This document shows positions 24,105 through 33,144 of a stretch of 64,000 nucleotides of DNA, one piece after another. The notes under the pieces are model-generated. The model ran no database searches and was not told where the DNA came from. It saw only the letters and a list, made by a program, of their open reading frames with translations. Position numbers and translations under genes: made by a program. Source of the stretch: Acidovorax sp. DW039 (GTDB taxonomy: Bacteria; Pseudomonadota; Gammaproteobacteria; Burkholderiales; Burkholderiaceae_C); assembly GCF_037101375.1 (NCBI RefSeq), contig NZ_AP029019.1:4281501-4345500 (forward strand), in the 5' to 3' direction. Numbering within the stretch: the first letter of the stretch is position 1; the number at the start of each line of letters is the position of its first letter.

Positions 24105-25316
24105 TCAAGCCACCTGCACGGTGACTGCGTGGTCTACCCAGCTGGCATTGTTGTAGCCACCTTCGTTTTCCTCACGCTGAGCAGGCTGCACATTGCCCGC
24201 CGTATCGGTGGCGCGGCTGGCCAGCACATGCGTGCCCGCCCCCAGGCGCACGGGCAGCACAAACTGCCGCCACGCGAAGCGGCCCAGGTCGGGCCCGATG
24301 AGCTGTGCGGGTTGCCAGGTTTTGCCACCGTCCACCGAAACCTCCACCCCCTTGATGCCGCGGGTGCCACCAAAAGCCACCCCATGCACCTGCACCACAC
24401 CGGCCTTGAGCTGGCCTTGCTCGGGCAGCGGGCCATTGATCCAGGATTTGACCGACATCTCCCACACCGAGGGCTGGTCGGGGCTGGCCTTGGAGCCGGG
24501 CGGCGTCATGCGGTAGCCGTGCTGCATGATGCGCGCCTGCGATTGCGCCTCGGTGAAGGCCAGCCGCTTGATGTATTTGATGTTGTTCACCCCCTGGTAG
24601 CCGGGCACGATCAGGCGCAGCGGTCCGCCATGGGCCAGAGACAGCGGCTCGCCATTCATCTCCCACGCCAGGATGGCATCGTCCATGGCCTTGATGGGCA
24701 CCGAACGCTCCACCAGCACGGTCAGCGGGTCTACGCCTTCGGGCAGTTTTTCGCCCCCGGTCCCGGTCACATAGGCGGCCCCGCTGGCCAGCCCGCCCAG
24801 GGCAGCCACCACGTTGCGCACGGGCACGCCACTCCACACCACGCAGCCTGCGGCCCCCACCGTCCAGGGTGTGCCGCTGGGTTTGCTGGGGAAGAAACCG
24901 CGCCCATTGCCAGAACACTGCAGCACCGTGGCCACGGTTTCAATGCCCAGGGTCTTGAGCTCTGCCAACGTGAGCGAGCGGGGGTTCTTGACGCCTTCCA
25001 CGCTGACGGCCCAGCTCTCACGGTTGTCGAGAATGGCCGCGTCGGGTGCCGGCAGGTTGTTGCGCACATACAGCTGGCTGGCCGGGGTGATGACGCTGGT
25101 GCCAAACACGGCGCGCCGGGTCTCCAGTGTGCTGCTGCTGTGCACGATGAGGGCATTGCTGCTCTTCCACCCTGCGTAGCCGGGCAGCGCCTTGGGTGCT
25201 GCGGCTGCCGTCTGGGCCTGGGCAGCGCCTGTCCAGCTGGCAAGGCCGGCAGCGCTCAGGGCTGCGGCACTGGCAGCCAACACATGGCGGCGGGGCAATG
25301 TAGCGGGTTGACTCAT
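24105..25316 (-). CDS. sorA: SorA, molybdenum sulfite dehydrogenase catalytic subunit
   Basis: A 403-residue exported molybdoenzyme oxidising sulfite to sulfate in the periplasm. ATG 25316 follows GAGGAG. The N-terminus (LPRRHVLAASAAALSAAGLASW) is a Tat signal, expected for a folded cofactor protein. Cys134 in VLQCSGNGRG is the molybdenum ligand of the sulfite oxidase family. MVKSWINGP-like and DGGKTWQPAQL blocks are the C-terminal dimerisation domain, and no N-terminal haem domain is present, as in SorA. Together with sorB it makes a complete sulfite-detoxifying dehydrogenase. A rhodanese-containing gene lies divergently upstream. Confidence 0.92.
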   Translation of the reverse strand: MSQPATLPRRHVLAASAAALSAAGLASWTGAAQAQTAAAAPKALPGYAGWKSSNALIVHSSSTLETRRAVFGTSVITPASQLYVRNNLPAPDAAILDNRESWAVSVEGVKNPRSLTLAELKTLGIETVATVLQCSGNGRGFFPSKPSGTPWTVGAAGCVVWSGVPVRNVVAALGGLASGAAYVTGTGGEKLPEGVDPLTVLVERSVPIKAMDDAILAWEMNGEPLSLAHGGPLRLIVPGYQGVNNIKYIKRLAFTEAQSQARIMQHGYRMTPPGSKASPDQPSVWEMSVKSWINGPLPEQGQLKAGVVQVHGVAFGGTRGIKGVEVSVDGGKTWQPAQLIGPDLGRFAWRQFVLPVRLGAGTHVLASRATDTAGNVQPAQREENEGGYNNASWVDHAVTVQVA

Positions 25317-25665
25317 GGGTGAACTCCTCCTCAGAAAAAGATGTGGCGAATTCGACGCGGCCCGCACCCGGACAGCCGTGCGGAGCCGGGAAGGCAGCAA
25401 GCCAGAAAGCTTTGTCATGACTGCAAAGTGGCATCACATTCTGGAGGGCTGCACCCCGTTTTGGTCTGCCGGACAGCACCTGCTTGTAACCAGTGGCAAC
25501 ACTGCACAACGCTTGTTGACACCGCCATCCACCGATGCATATTTAACACCTGCGTAACAAAATTTGCGCCGAATCCGGGTCGTGACTGGCAGCACCCGGA
25601 ACCCCCTAAAGCAAGCCACAAGAACCTGTTCAAAGAACGCAATGTGTTCGTCAAGGAGGAAGACC

Positions 25666-26830
25666 GTGCAGCAAAGGATCCGAAACCATGTTGCAGGGTG
25701 GGCCCTGCTGTGGGGCACTCTGCTGGGCACCGCCGCGCAGGCCCAGCTCACCGCCATCGTGGCGGTGGAGCCCACCGAGAAGAAGGCCGGGCATTCCATA
25801 TTGCGCAGCGCGTTGGAGGCGGGCCTGTCCAAAGCGGCGGGGCAGCCCGTCACGGTGACCACCAGCGAAGACCTGGCGGATGTGATGCGCGCCACCCGCA
25901 GCGCGGGGTTCGACATTTTCATCGGCCCGCCACAGGGTGGCGGCATCGGCCCTGCAACGGGGCTATGAACTGGTGGGGTGCAATCAGAAATCAGACCATT
26001 TTGTGCTGGTGGGGCTGAGCCAGATCGCATCGGTTGCGGACATGAAAGGCAAGCGGCTGTACCTGCCGCAGCAGGACTCGGTCTACACCTACATGGCCCG
26101 CGGCATGTTGAACGAGGCGGGCCTGTCCTTCAAGGATCTCAAGGCCGTGCGGCATGAGAAATATCCGCAGGCAGGGCTGAGCGCCCTCACGCTGGGCACT
26201 GCAGATGCCACCGTGGTGCGCGCAGAGGAATGGGCCAAGTGGTCGGCCACCTTTCCGGGGGTGGCCAAGGAACTGGCCAGCTCCCGCCCGGTGCCGGGTG
26301 GCTTCAGCGCCGTGGTGCGCAAGGATTTGCCCACAGAGGTGCGGGGCAAGCTCATGCAGTGGCTGAGCACGGCATCGGCAGACACAGGACTGGCCCCCGT
26401 AGCCATGCGCCCTGCCGTGCACGAATACCAGAAGGTGGCTGAGCTGGGCCTGTTCACGCCCAACGCGCTGCCTGGAGTCAAGCGCGTGTCTGCCAAGGAC
26501 GCGTTGCAGCTGCAAACCCAGGGGGCCCTGGTGATCGACACCCGCACGGAGAAGGAATACCGCACCAAACGCATTCGCGGCGCGGTGTGGGCGGCCTACG
26601 GTGAAAAAAGTCTGAAAGATGTGGCGTTCAACCCCGAGCAGGACGACTTCAAGGCGCTGGAGACGCTGGACCGCAGCAAGCCCCTGATCTTTTCGTGCAA
26701 CGGCGCGGAGTGCTGGAAGTCCTACAAGGCCGCCAAGGTGGCGGCAGACAAAGGCTTTGCGAACGTGTACTGGTTGCGCGGCGGCCTGCCGGAGTGGGAC
26801 GCCGAAGGCCTGCCCACCGAAGGCGGCTGA
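25666..26830 (+). pseudogene. PhnD-like binding domain fused to rhodanese domain, single-base frameshift
   Basis: GTG 25666 with AAGGAGG six bases upstream starts an exported protein (signal AAQAQ). Reading continues in one frame through RSAGFDIFIGPPQ, then the family pattern resumes in the next frame as VAASALQRGYELVGCNQ. The junction is the run GGG at 25935-25937: removal of one G restores an open frame of about 387 residues. Residues 25-265 resemble PhnD/periplasmic phosphonate-binding domains; the last 120 form a rhodanese domain with active loop SCNGAECWKSYKAA. Divergent from sorAB, it likely served sulfur or thiosulfate handling. The frameshift may be real inactivation or a sequencing error. 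The 349-base gap 25317-25665 upstream holds the divergent promoters; I see no other gene in it. Confidence 0.8.
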
Positions 26831-26907
26831 GCCCCACAATCTCTGCGTGAAATGCGCAGTCAGCCAGCACGGAGGACTGCGCCCATGGCCATGGCAAAAG
26901 CGGGGCC

Positions 26908-28218
26908 TCAGTCGGTAAAGACCGTCAGCACACCGGTGTAGCCATACAGGTGGTGGTGGGCAATTTCGCCCCCTGCAAAAAAACCCACCAGCGGCACGTC
27001 GCCCAGCGCGTGGCGCACAATGTGCAGCTCTGCACTGGGGCCGCCAAAGTGCGGGCCGCCGCGGCCGGAACAGCTCACGTAAATGGCCCCACGGATGGTG
27101 CGCCCGGTGGCTGGCCCAGGCGTACCCAGGCCCCCAGCAGAGCCCGGCGCGGGGGCCACGCCTGCCGCGGTGGGAGCCGCATCGAGAGGGGTGTGCTCCA
27201 GCTCCTCGGGCGAGAGTTCTTCGCGGATTTCGGCGCAGATGCGCATCAGGTCAGCGCGGGCCGCTGCCACGTTGCGCTGGCAAAACGCCAGGTGCATGCC
27301 TGACTGCACATGCTCAGCCAGGGCTACGCCCCGACGCGATCCGTCCAGCCCGATGATGTGGCGCACGCGGGTGTCGGTGCCAAAGTGGCCCGTGCGCTGC
27401 CGGCCCATGGGCTGCTCGCCTGCATCCACCAGCCCGGCCAGCGTGGCGCGCACTCTGCGCAGCGCGGGCTGGGGGTCGTCCCCTTCCAGGCTGACTTGCA
27501 GGGTATCGAGCAGCACATCCAGTGCAGGCTCATGGTCCAGCTCCAGCACCACGTTGTCAGCCGATGCGGTGATGGTGTGCAGCGGCCCCACGGGCTGGCA
27601 TCCTTGCGTCACGCGCGACAGCAAAGGCACCTGGGAACCAAAGGCCACACCCGAAAGCCCGCCGCCAAACACCCCGCTGGCGGCGCCCTGCCCGGCCATG
27701 TTGCCATTGCCACCCACGGCAAACTGCACCGGGGCCGTGCGGCTGGCACTCAGGCCGCCAAAAAGGTAACCGGTGTCGGTGCGGCCTGCCATCTCCTGCA
27801 GCAGCTCGGCCAGTTCAGGGGTGTGCCCATCGGCATGTACCAGGGCTGTGTGGGCCACAAAACCGCTGGCCGGATGGCGAGGCAGCGGAGCCACGCCCGA
27901 GAACACGCGGTACTGGTCTGATGGCAGGTCCAGCAGCATCAGCGTGAGGGCGGGCTCGTCAAAGTACTCGGCATTGTGGGCCGACACGCCCACCCCCACG
28001 GTGCCGCTCCAGTCGGTCACCTCGGGCAGTTCTGCGGCCAGGTACTCCAGCAGTTCGCGGGCGTCGTTGGCGTAATGGTCGGTGATGTAGAGCAAGCCCA
28101 GCGTGGGCGCGGCGGCATACATGGGCAAAGCCATCTGCGCGCGCAACTGGGCTACCACCAGGGCTGCTGCCATGCGCCACTGGGGGTGGGTGGCGTGGCC
28201 GGTAGGAAAGAGGGTCAT
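26908..28218 (-). CDS. FIST-domain sensory protein
   Basis: A 436-residue soluble protein with FIST_N (about residues 40-230) and FIST_C (about 235-436) domains. Landmarks are TLGLLYITDHYANDARELLEYL, GLFGGLSASR-like YLFGGLSASRTAPVQF, and the C-terminal YVSCSGRGGPHFGGPSAELHIVRHALGDVPLVGFFAGGEIA. FIST domains are proposed to bind small ligands such as amino acids and usually occur in signal-transduction proteins. Here no output domain is attached, so it may act with a partner kinase or cyclase not encoded nearby. A Pro/Ala/Gly-rich linker interrupts the C domain. It converges on the rhodanese gene. Confidence 0.9.
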   Translation of the reverse strand: MTLFPTGHATHPQWRMAAALVVAQLRAQMALPMYAAAPTLGLLYITDHYANDARELLEYLAAELPEVTDWSGTVGVGVSAHNAEYFDEPALTLMLLDLPSDQYRVFSGVAPLPRHPASGFVAHTALVHADGHTPELAELLQEMAGRTDTGYLFGGLSASRTAPVQFAVGGNGNMAGQGAASGVFGGGLSGVAFGSQVPLLSRVTQGCQPVGPLHTITASADNVVLELDHEPALDVLLDTLQVSLEGDDPQPALRRVRATLAGLVDAGEQPMGRQRTGHFGTDTRVRHIIGLDGSRRGVALAEHVQSGMHLAFCQRNVAAARADLMRICAEIREELSPEELEHTPLDAAPTAAGVAPAPGSAGGLGTPGPATGRTIRGAIYVSCSGRGGPHFGGPSAELHIVRHALGDVPLVGFFAGGEIAHHHLYGYTGVLTVFTD

Positions 28219-28312
28219 GGTGCAACTTTAGCGCGGTGGATGATGACCCTGGCCCATGAATCGCTTGACCCCGTGCGTCGGCGGGTGTTGCCAGCGTAAT
28301 CCTGGAGCCCCC

Positions 28313-29281
28313 TCAGCGGGCAGGCTTGCGCGCCGGTGCCTTGGCGGCGGTGTTGCGGGTGGGCTTGGCTTTGGATGCGGCCTTGGCGGCTGTTTTGGGG
28401 GCTGTCTTGGCCTTGCCCGCAGCAGCCTTGCTGGAGGCTGCCTTGGCGGTGGATGTCTTGCGTGCAGGGGCTTTGGCGGCCTTGGTCTGGGCGCTGCGAC
28501 CGGCGGCGGTGGCCGTGGCGGCCATTTCCGCTTGTGCTGCGCGGGCTGCTTCCGTCAGGTGTTGCACGCCCTGTGCAGCCTGGGTGGCCAGGTGGCTGGC
28601 CATGTCGGTGGCTTTTTTCAGGGCATCCTGGGCAAAGTGCTGGGTGCTGTCCATGGCACTGCTGTGGTGGGCTACGTCCTTCAGGGCGGTGGACGCAATG
28701 TGCTGGAACTGGGTGGTCAGGGCATTCCACCAGTGCAGAGGGTCCACCACGCCCGGTGCAGCGGCGTCCTGCGTGCTGGCCTGGGGGGCCTCCTGCCCCG
28801 CGGGTTCTTCCGGCTTGGCCGCTGGGGCCGCAGCAGGCGCGGGGGGCGCCGAGGGCTCAGGGGTGGGCGCAGACGCCGCACTGGCGGCGGGGGCGGCAGC
28901 CGCACCACGGGCAGCGCCCGCAAAGGTCTCTGCGGCCTTTTGCATGTTCTGCATCACCGTCTCGGCCCCCTGGAACTTGAACGCCTGGGCGACGTCGCCC
29001 ATGCTCATGTTCATGCCCTTGAGGGTGGCCAGCGTCATCTTCTGCACTTCCAGCGCCTGGATGGTGGCGGTGAGTGCGCGGCTGTTCTGGTCCAGCCAGA
29101 ACTGCACGGCCTTGAGTTCGTCGATGCGTTTTTCCAGCTCTTCCACGCTGAGGGTGGGAGCCACCCAGCTGGAGAGCTGGGGCATTTGCGGAATGCCGCT
29201 GGCTGCGCCCTTGGCGAGGCTTTGCAGAAAATCAAAGCCGGGGACGAATTTGCCAAAACCGAAAGAGGAGGTGTCGCTCAT
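28313..29281 (-). CDS. phaM: PhaM-type polyhydroxyalkanoate granule regulatory protein
   Basis: A 322-residue protein. The N-terminus FGFGKFVPGFDFLQSLAKG and the helical block TLSVEELEKRIDELKAVQFWLDQNSRALTATIQALEVQKMTLATLKGMNM match PhaM, which in Ralstonia activates PHA synthase PhaC and tethers granules to the nucleoid. The middle is Pro/Ala-rich and disordered. The C-terminal 70 residues consist of Lys/Ala/Thr repeats with AAK and PARK units resembling histone H1, which in PhaM bind DNA. This protein is longer than Ralstonia PhaM because of the linker. No pha synthesis genes are in the window. Confidence 0.85.
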   Translation of the reverse strand: MSDTSSFGFGKFVPGFDFLQSLAKGAASGIPQMPQLSSWVAPTLSVEELEKRIDELKAVQFWLDQNSRALTATIQALEVQKMTLATLKGMNMSMGDVAQAFKFQGAETVMQNMQKAAETFAGAARGAAAAPAASAASAPTPEPSAPPAPAAAPAAKPEEPAGQEAPQASTQDAAAPGVVDPLHWWNALTTQFQHIASTALKDVAHHSSAMDSTQHFAQDALKKATDMASHLATQAAQGVQHLTEAARAAQAEMAATATAAGRSAQTKAAKAPARKTSTAKAASSKAAAGKAKTAPKTAAKAASKAKPTRNTAAKAPARKPAR

Positions 29282-29395
29282 GGCCGCTGTGGGTGGGTGA
29301 AAGATGCAGGCAGCTTACTCCACGCAGCAGGCCATGGCGAGGGTGCAATCCCTCGCCATGGCCCCTCTCCAGGGCAGCCCAGCGGTCGCTGGACC

Positions 29396-29905
29396 TCAGT
29401 GCTTGTGCGCGCCGTGCTGGTGCCCCGCATCGGTGGCTGCGCCTGGGGCGGCCCCGGGTGCGGTGCCAGGTGCGCTGGTGGCCACGGGCAGGTTGAGTTC
29501 CTGCTTCACTTCAGCGCCCTTGGCGTCCTTGAAGGTCAGGGTGACCGGCACCGACGTGTTGGGTGCCAGAGGAGCCTTCAGGTCCAGCAGCATGATGTGG
29601 TAGCCGCCGGGCTTGAGCTCCACGGTCTTGCCTGCAGGCAGATCCAGCACAGGCAGGGCGCGCATCTTCATCACATCGCCCTCCATCTTCATTTCATGCA
29701 CCTCGGCCACACCTGCGGCGGGCGATGTGGCGCCCACCAGCTTTGCGCCCTCGGGGGCGGTGAGCTTCATGAACGCGCCGGTGCCCTTTTGGCCTTGCAC
29801 TGTGGCCCGGGCCCAGGCGCCTTCCACCTTGACGTTGGCGGTCTGGGCAAAGGCTGCGCCAGCCAGCAAACAGGCCAGGGCCGCGGACGTACGGATCAAA
29901 AACAT
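29396..29905 (-). CDS. PCu(A)C copper chaperone
   Basis: A 169-residue exported protein; AAGGAG precedes ATG 29905 and the signal ends at AFAQ. The copper-binding motif of the PCu(A)C family is present: His and Met in VHEMKMEGDVMKMRALP and GGYHIMLLDLK. A His-rich tail (HQHGAHKH) offers additional copper sites. PCu(A)C proteins carry Cu(I) through the periplasm to cytochrome c oxidase or other acceptors. It is 137 bases downstream of the YcnI-like gene and probably part of the same copper operon. Confidence 0.92.
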   Translation of the reverse strand: MFLIRTSAALACLLAGAAFAQTANVKVEGAWARATVQGQKGTGAFMKLTAPEGAKLVGATSPAAGVAEVHEMKMEGDVMKMRALPVLDLPAGKTVELKPGGYHIMLLDLKAPLAPNTSVPVTLTFKDAKGAEVKQELNLPVATSAPGTAPGAAPGAATDAGHQHGAHKH

Positions 29906-30042
29906 GGATTCACTCCTTCACAACAGAAACACGGAAACACGGAAACAGCAAAAAAACGGAATGGCTGGCTGAGGGCCGCGGGCTGGTGCCGGGCTGCCCC
30001 CACCGCCCGCGAGCCCTTGGGCCAGACGGGCGGGGCAGCAGC

Positions 30043-30603
30043 TCAGTGCTGATGGCCTCCGCCACCCGCCTGGGGCAGCACTTCCAGCAGCGCTGCAGGC
30101 GACTTGAGATCGTGCAGTTTCTGGCCCGCCTTGGGGATTTCGATCCAGTCGCTGCTGCCCTCGGTGCACACCTGGCGCACGGGCCAGTAGAGGGCTCCGG
30201 CCTTGTCAGGCGTCTGGCCGACCAGCACGAATTCATCATAGTAGGCACTGGGCAGCGCGTCCTCAGGGGTCTTGGCTGTCCAGGTGATGCGTGTGGTGTC
30301 TTCCGTCACGCTGCGGCCATGGCTGGTGTAGGGCGTGGCGAGCTTGCTGCGCTGCACATCCAGCGTCCAGCCCGGCTTGGGCTGGGGGCGCGCGCCCTTG
30401 AAGCCCTCGGGAATATCCACCACCACCTGGCGCGTGGGCGATGCCCCACAACCGTGGCCGACCTTGAAAGTGGCCTTGTAGCTGGCGCCCGCCGGGGCGA
30501 CCTGGTATTCCAGCACCACATGGGCGGATGCAGTGCCAAACAGGGCTGTAGCGCTTACTAAACAAGCGCAAGCAGCTATCTTTTTCATAGTGTTTTTTTT
30601 CAT
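30043..30603 (-). CDS. YcnI-family (DUF1775) copper-associated exported protein
   Basis: A 186-residue protein. ATG 30603 has AAAGG seven bases upstream; ATG 30588 is an alternative. The signal peptide ends in TASA so that mature protein starts with HVVLEYQ: an N-terminal His as in YcnI, where it helps bind copper in a mononuclear site. The DUF1775 beta-sandwich includes YKATFKVGHGCGASPTRQVVVDIPEGFKGARPQPKPGW, and the C-terminus ends in GGGGHQH. The codons for the signal peptide are largely supplied by a dispersed repeat copy, an unusual origin. It lies between the TonB receptor and PCu(A)C genes. Confidence 0.88.
   Translation of the reverse strand: MKKNTMKKIAACACLVSATALFGTASAHVVLEYQVAPAGASYKATFKVGHGCGASPTRQVVVDIPEGFKGARPQPKPGWTLDVQRSKLATPYTSHGRSVTEDTTRITWTAKTPEDALPSAYYDEFVLVGQTPDKAGALYWPVRQVCTEGSSDWIEIPKAGQKLHDLKSPAALLEVLPQAGGGGHQH
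30546..30590. repeat. Dispersed repeat, copy 5, inside the YcnI-family signal peptide codons
   Basis: CTGTAGCGCTTACTAAACAAGCGCAAGCAGCTATCTTTTTCATAG, inverted relative to copy 1. On the minus strand it encodes the KKIAACACLVSATA part of the signal peptide. Confidence 0.75.
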
Positions 30604-30678
30604 CTTTCGACCTTTACGTTGAAACGACTCATTGCCTTGGTGCGCCCCATCTGGGATACGGCGCAGCCACTCAGGGGG

Positions 30679-33066
30679 TTACAGATCTACTTTCAGCTCC
30701 GCCATGTAGCTGCGCTGCGGGTAGGGGTGGAAGTTCCAGAACTTGTAGTTGTTCAGGTTGTCGATGCCCACCGCGGCGCTGACCTGCTTGGTGACCTGGT
30801 AGCGCACGCGCACGTCGGTGGTGAAGTAGCGGCTTGCGCCCTGGTAGGCAAAGCCGTTGGGGTCGGTGTTGTCGAGCGTGCTGTACTGTTTGCCGCTGTA
30901 GCGCGCGCCCAGGGTGTATGACCATTTATCGTCCGGCCGGTAGGTGGCCACGGCGGTAGCGCGCCACTCGGGGATGCGTGGTTGCCATTTGCCGACGCTG
31001 GCGGGGAACTTGTCGTTGCGCGTGATCTTGGAGTCTGTCCAAGTCAGGCTGCTGCCCAGCTCCAGCCCGCGCACGAAGACGTTGGCGGCCTGGTACGACA
31101 GCTCCAGGCCCTTGGTACGGATGGCGTCCACGTTCTGCACATTGGTCACGTTGGGCGTGACGAGCACATTGGTCTGCGAGTACAGCGCGTCCTTGGTGCG
31201 CTCAAAGAATGCTGTCAGGCGCAGCAGCCCGTTGCCTAGGTCCCGCTCGGCCGTCAGCTCGGTGGTCCAGCTCTTTTCGGGCTTGAGGTTGGGGTCGTTG
31301 TTGATGAGCGTGCCGCTGCCGCTGATGCCACCCTGGTACAGCTCGGCTACGGTGGGCATGCGCACGGCGCGGCCGGTCGATGCCTTGAGCACCCACAGGT
31401 CGCTGGCCTGGTAGGCCACGGCCGCCTTGGGCGAGACATAGGTTTCGTTGCGCTCAGGGTGGCCCACGATCGTGGTGGCGTTGCCCGTCTGACCATTGCT
31501 GGCGCTCCAGCGCTCGGCGCGCGCCCCCAGCACGGCCTTCCACTGGGGTGCGATCTTCCAGGTGTCTTGCGCCCACAGGCCCAGCAGTTGGGTGTCTCCG
31601 TTGAAGGCCTGGTTGCGGGCGCCTGCGTCACCGCTGACCCAGTTCGTCGTAGCGTTCTCCACCGTGCGCAACTGGTAGCTGTCGCGCTGCAGACCAAAGT
31701 CCACAATGTGCGCGCCCTGCATTCCATCGGGCCGCCAAGTGCCCTTGGCAGCCAGCGTATTCCAGCCCGTGCCCTTGCTGTTGACGATACGCCCTGCCCC
31801 GCCGTTCAGCGCCGCAGGCAGCGCCACGGTGGCGGCGCGCAAGGTGTCGGTCTGGTAGTCGTACACGCTGGCGGCCACTTCCCAGTCGAACGTGCCCTGC
31901 GTGCGGCTCTTGACCGACAGGCCGTGCATGAAATGCGTGAGGTCTTCGTTGGAAACGTTGAAATCCGTCGGCGTGAGCGCAAAAGAGCGGCCGTTGATGT
32001 TCACGGTGCCGCTGTAGACCGCGTTGCCATTGGCGTCGCGCAAGTAGCTGGTGGGTCGCCCTTCGGACTCGTTGTGCCACCAGCCAAAGGTGTAGGCAGC
32101 CCGCACGGTGGGCGAGAAGTCGTAGGCGATCTTGGCCTTGATGTGGTCTTGCTGCGTGTGGTACTGCGTGGCGGTGCCCAGCAGGTACCAGGGCTGGTTG
32201 CTGCGGTTATTGCCCAGCACAGCGCCCGTCACGGGTGTGCCCGCGCTGCCCACGGCGCCTGCAGACACGAGGCGCGTGGGGAAGGTGAGCGGCTGGCCTT
32301 CGCTATCGGTCTTGTTGAAGTTCAGGAACCAGGACCAGTCGCCGTTCTTGTTGCCCACTGAGGCGCTGACCTGTTTGCCCGCGTAGCTGGTGCTGGTGCC
32401 GTACAAGTCAAACGGCTGATGCTGGTAACTGACCTTACCGTGCGCCTCAAACTTTGTGGGCATGCGCGTGACGTAGTCCACCACTGCACCCACTGAGTTG
32501 CCGGCGTAGGCGGCCGAAAACGGGCCGTAGAGCACGTCCACGCGCTCGATCTCCTCGGGCGTGACCAGCATCCAGCGCGGCGCGTTGGTGGGGCCGTTGC
32601 CCAGGTAGTTGCTCAGCAGAATCCCGTCGGCAAACACCATGGACCGCGCCGGGTTGCCCGTGCCCGAGGCGCGGGTGGACAGCACAGCGTGGTTGTAGTC
32701 GCCGATGTAGCGCTTGCGCACCAGCAGGCTGGGCAGGTACTTGAGGGCGTCTTCGCTGTCGGTGGCGTTGATCGCATGCTCGATCTGCTCGCGCGTCACG
32801 CCCTCGATGGTGGTGGGGATCTGCGTGGGCAGCGAGGTGGGCTGACCACCGCTGATGGTGACCACGCCCAGTTCCTTGACGGGCGCGGTGGTCTGGGCAG
32901 GTGATGCGCTGGTAGCTTTGGCAGCAGACGCAGGCACATCCTGCGCAACGGTCGCCACAGGAACAACGGGCGGGGCAGTCTGGGCGTGGGCGAGCACGCC
33001 CAACGATGAAACGAAAACACACGGAAAGGCACTGGCCAACGCCAGCGCCATGCGGCTCTTGCGCAT
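30679..33066 (-). CDS. TonB-dependent outer membrane receptor, copper-associated by context
   Basis: A 795-residue receptor; ATG 33066 follows AGGAG. A signal peptide ends at AHAQ. An Ala/Pro-rich stretch with KELGVVTISGGQP (possible TonB box region) precedes the plug domain (about residues 80-200: ALKYLPSLLVRKRYIGDYNHAVLSTRASG and ERVDVLYGPFSAAYAGNSVGAVVDY). The remaining residues form the beta-barrel ending in RSYMAELKVDL, a terminal pattern read by the assembly machinery. TonB receptors import scarce metals or chelates; with DUF2946, YcnI and PCu(A)C genes on both sides copper uptake is the best guess, by context only. Confidence 0.88.
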   Translation of the reverse strand: MRKSRMALALASAFPCVFVSSLGVLAHAQTAPPVVPVATVAQDVPASAAKATSASPAQTTAPVKELGVVTISGGQPTSLPTQIPTTIEGVTREQIEHAINATDSEDALKYLPSLLVRKRYIGDYNHAVLSTRASGTGNPARSMVFADGILLSNYLGNGPTNAPRWMLVTPEEIERVDVLYGPFSAAYAGNSVGAVVDYVTRMPTKFEAHGKVSYQHQPFDLYGTSTSYAGKQVSASVGNKNGDWSWFLNFNKTDSEGQPLTFPTRLVSAGAVGSAGTPVTGAVLGNNRSNQPWYLLGTATQYHTQQDHIKAKIAYDFSPTVRAAYTFGWWHNESEGRPTSYLRDANGNAVYSGTVNINGRSFALTPTDFNVSNEDLTHFMHGLSVKSRTQGTFDWEVAASVYDYQTDTLRAATVALPAALNGGAGRIVNSKGTGWNTLAAKGTWRPDGMQGAHIVDFGLQRDSYQLRTVENATTNWVSGDAGARNQAFNGDTQLLGLWAQDTWKIAPQWKAVLGARAERWSASNGQTGNATTIVGHPERNETYVSPKAAVAYQASDLWVLKASTGRAVRMPTVAELYQGGISGSGTLINNDPNLKPEKSWTTELTAERDLGNGLLRLTAFFERTKDALYSQTNVLVTPNVTNVQNVDAIRTKGLELSYQAANVFVRGLELGSSLTWTDSKITRNDKFPASVGKWQPRIPEWRATAVATYRPDDKWSYTLGARYSGKQYSTLDNTDPNGFAYQGASRYFTTDVRVRYQVTKQVSAAVGIDNLNNYKFWNFHPYPQRSYMAELKVDL

Positions 33067-33095
33067 GGAAACTCCTGATAACAAGCCAAACAGGC

Positions 33096-33141
33096 CGCTT
33101 GCGCTTATCCAACAAGCGCAGACAGCTATCAATTCAGTAGC
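33096..33141. repeat. Dispersed intergenic repeat, copy 6
   Basis: CCGCTTGCGCTTATCCAACAAGCGCAGACAGC followed by TATCAATTCAGTAGC. It fills the gap between the DUF2946 stop and the TonB receptor start. Confidence 0.8.
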
Positions 33142-33144
33142 AAA

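Noticed and set aside
23142-25322. 726-codon plus-strand open frame over sorAB and the hydratase
   Set aside because: It crosses three supported minus-strand genes and has no recognisable domain.
25564-25665. Upstream extension of the PhnD-rhodanese gene
   Set aside because: No signal peptide or family similarity; the strong AAGGAGG places the start at GTG 25666.
25935-25937. Programmed ribosomal frameshifting as an explanation of the broken frame
   Set aside because: No slippery heptamer, downstream pseudoknot or upstream internal ribosome-binding element is visible; a one-base indel is simpler.
29906-30042. Separate small gene in the gap between PCu(A)C and YcnI genes
   Set aside because: No frame with a start, ribosome site and plausible composition; AT-rich runs near 29930-29960 only.
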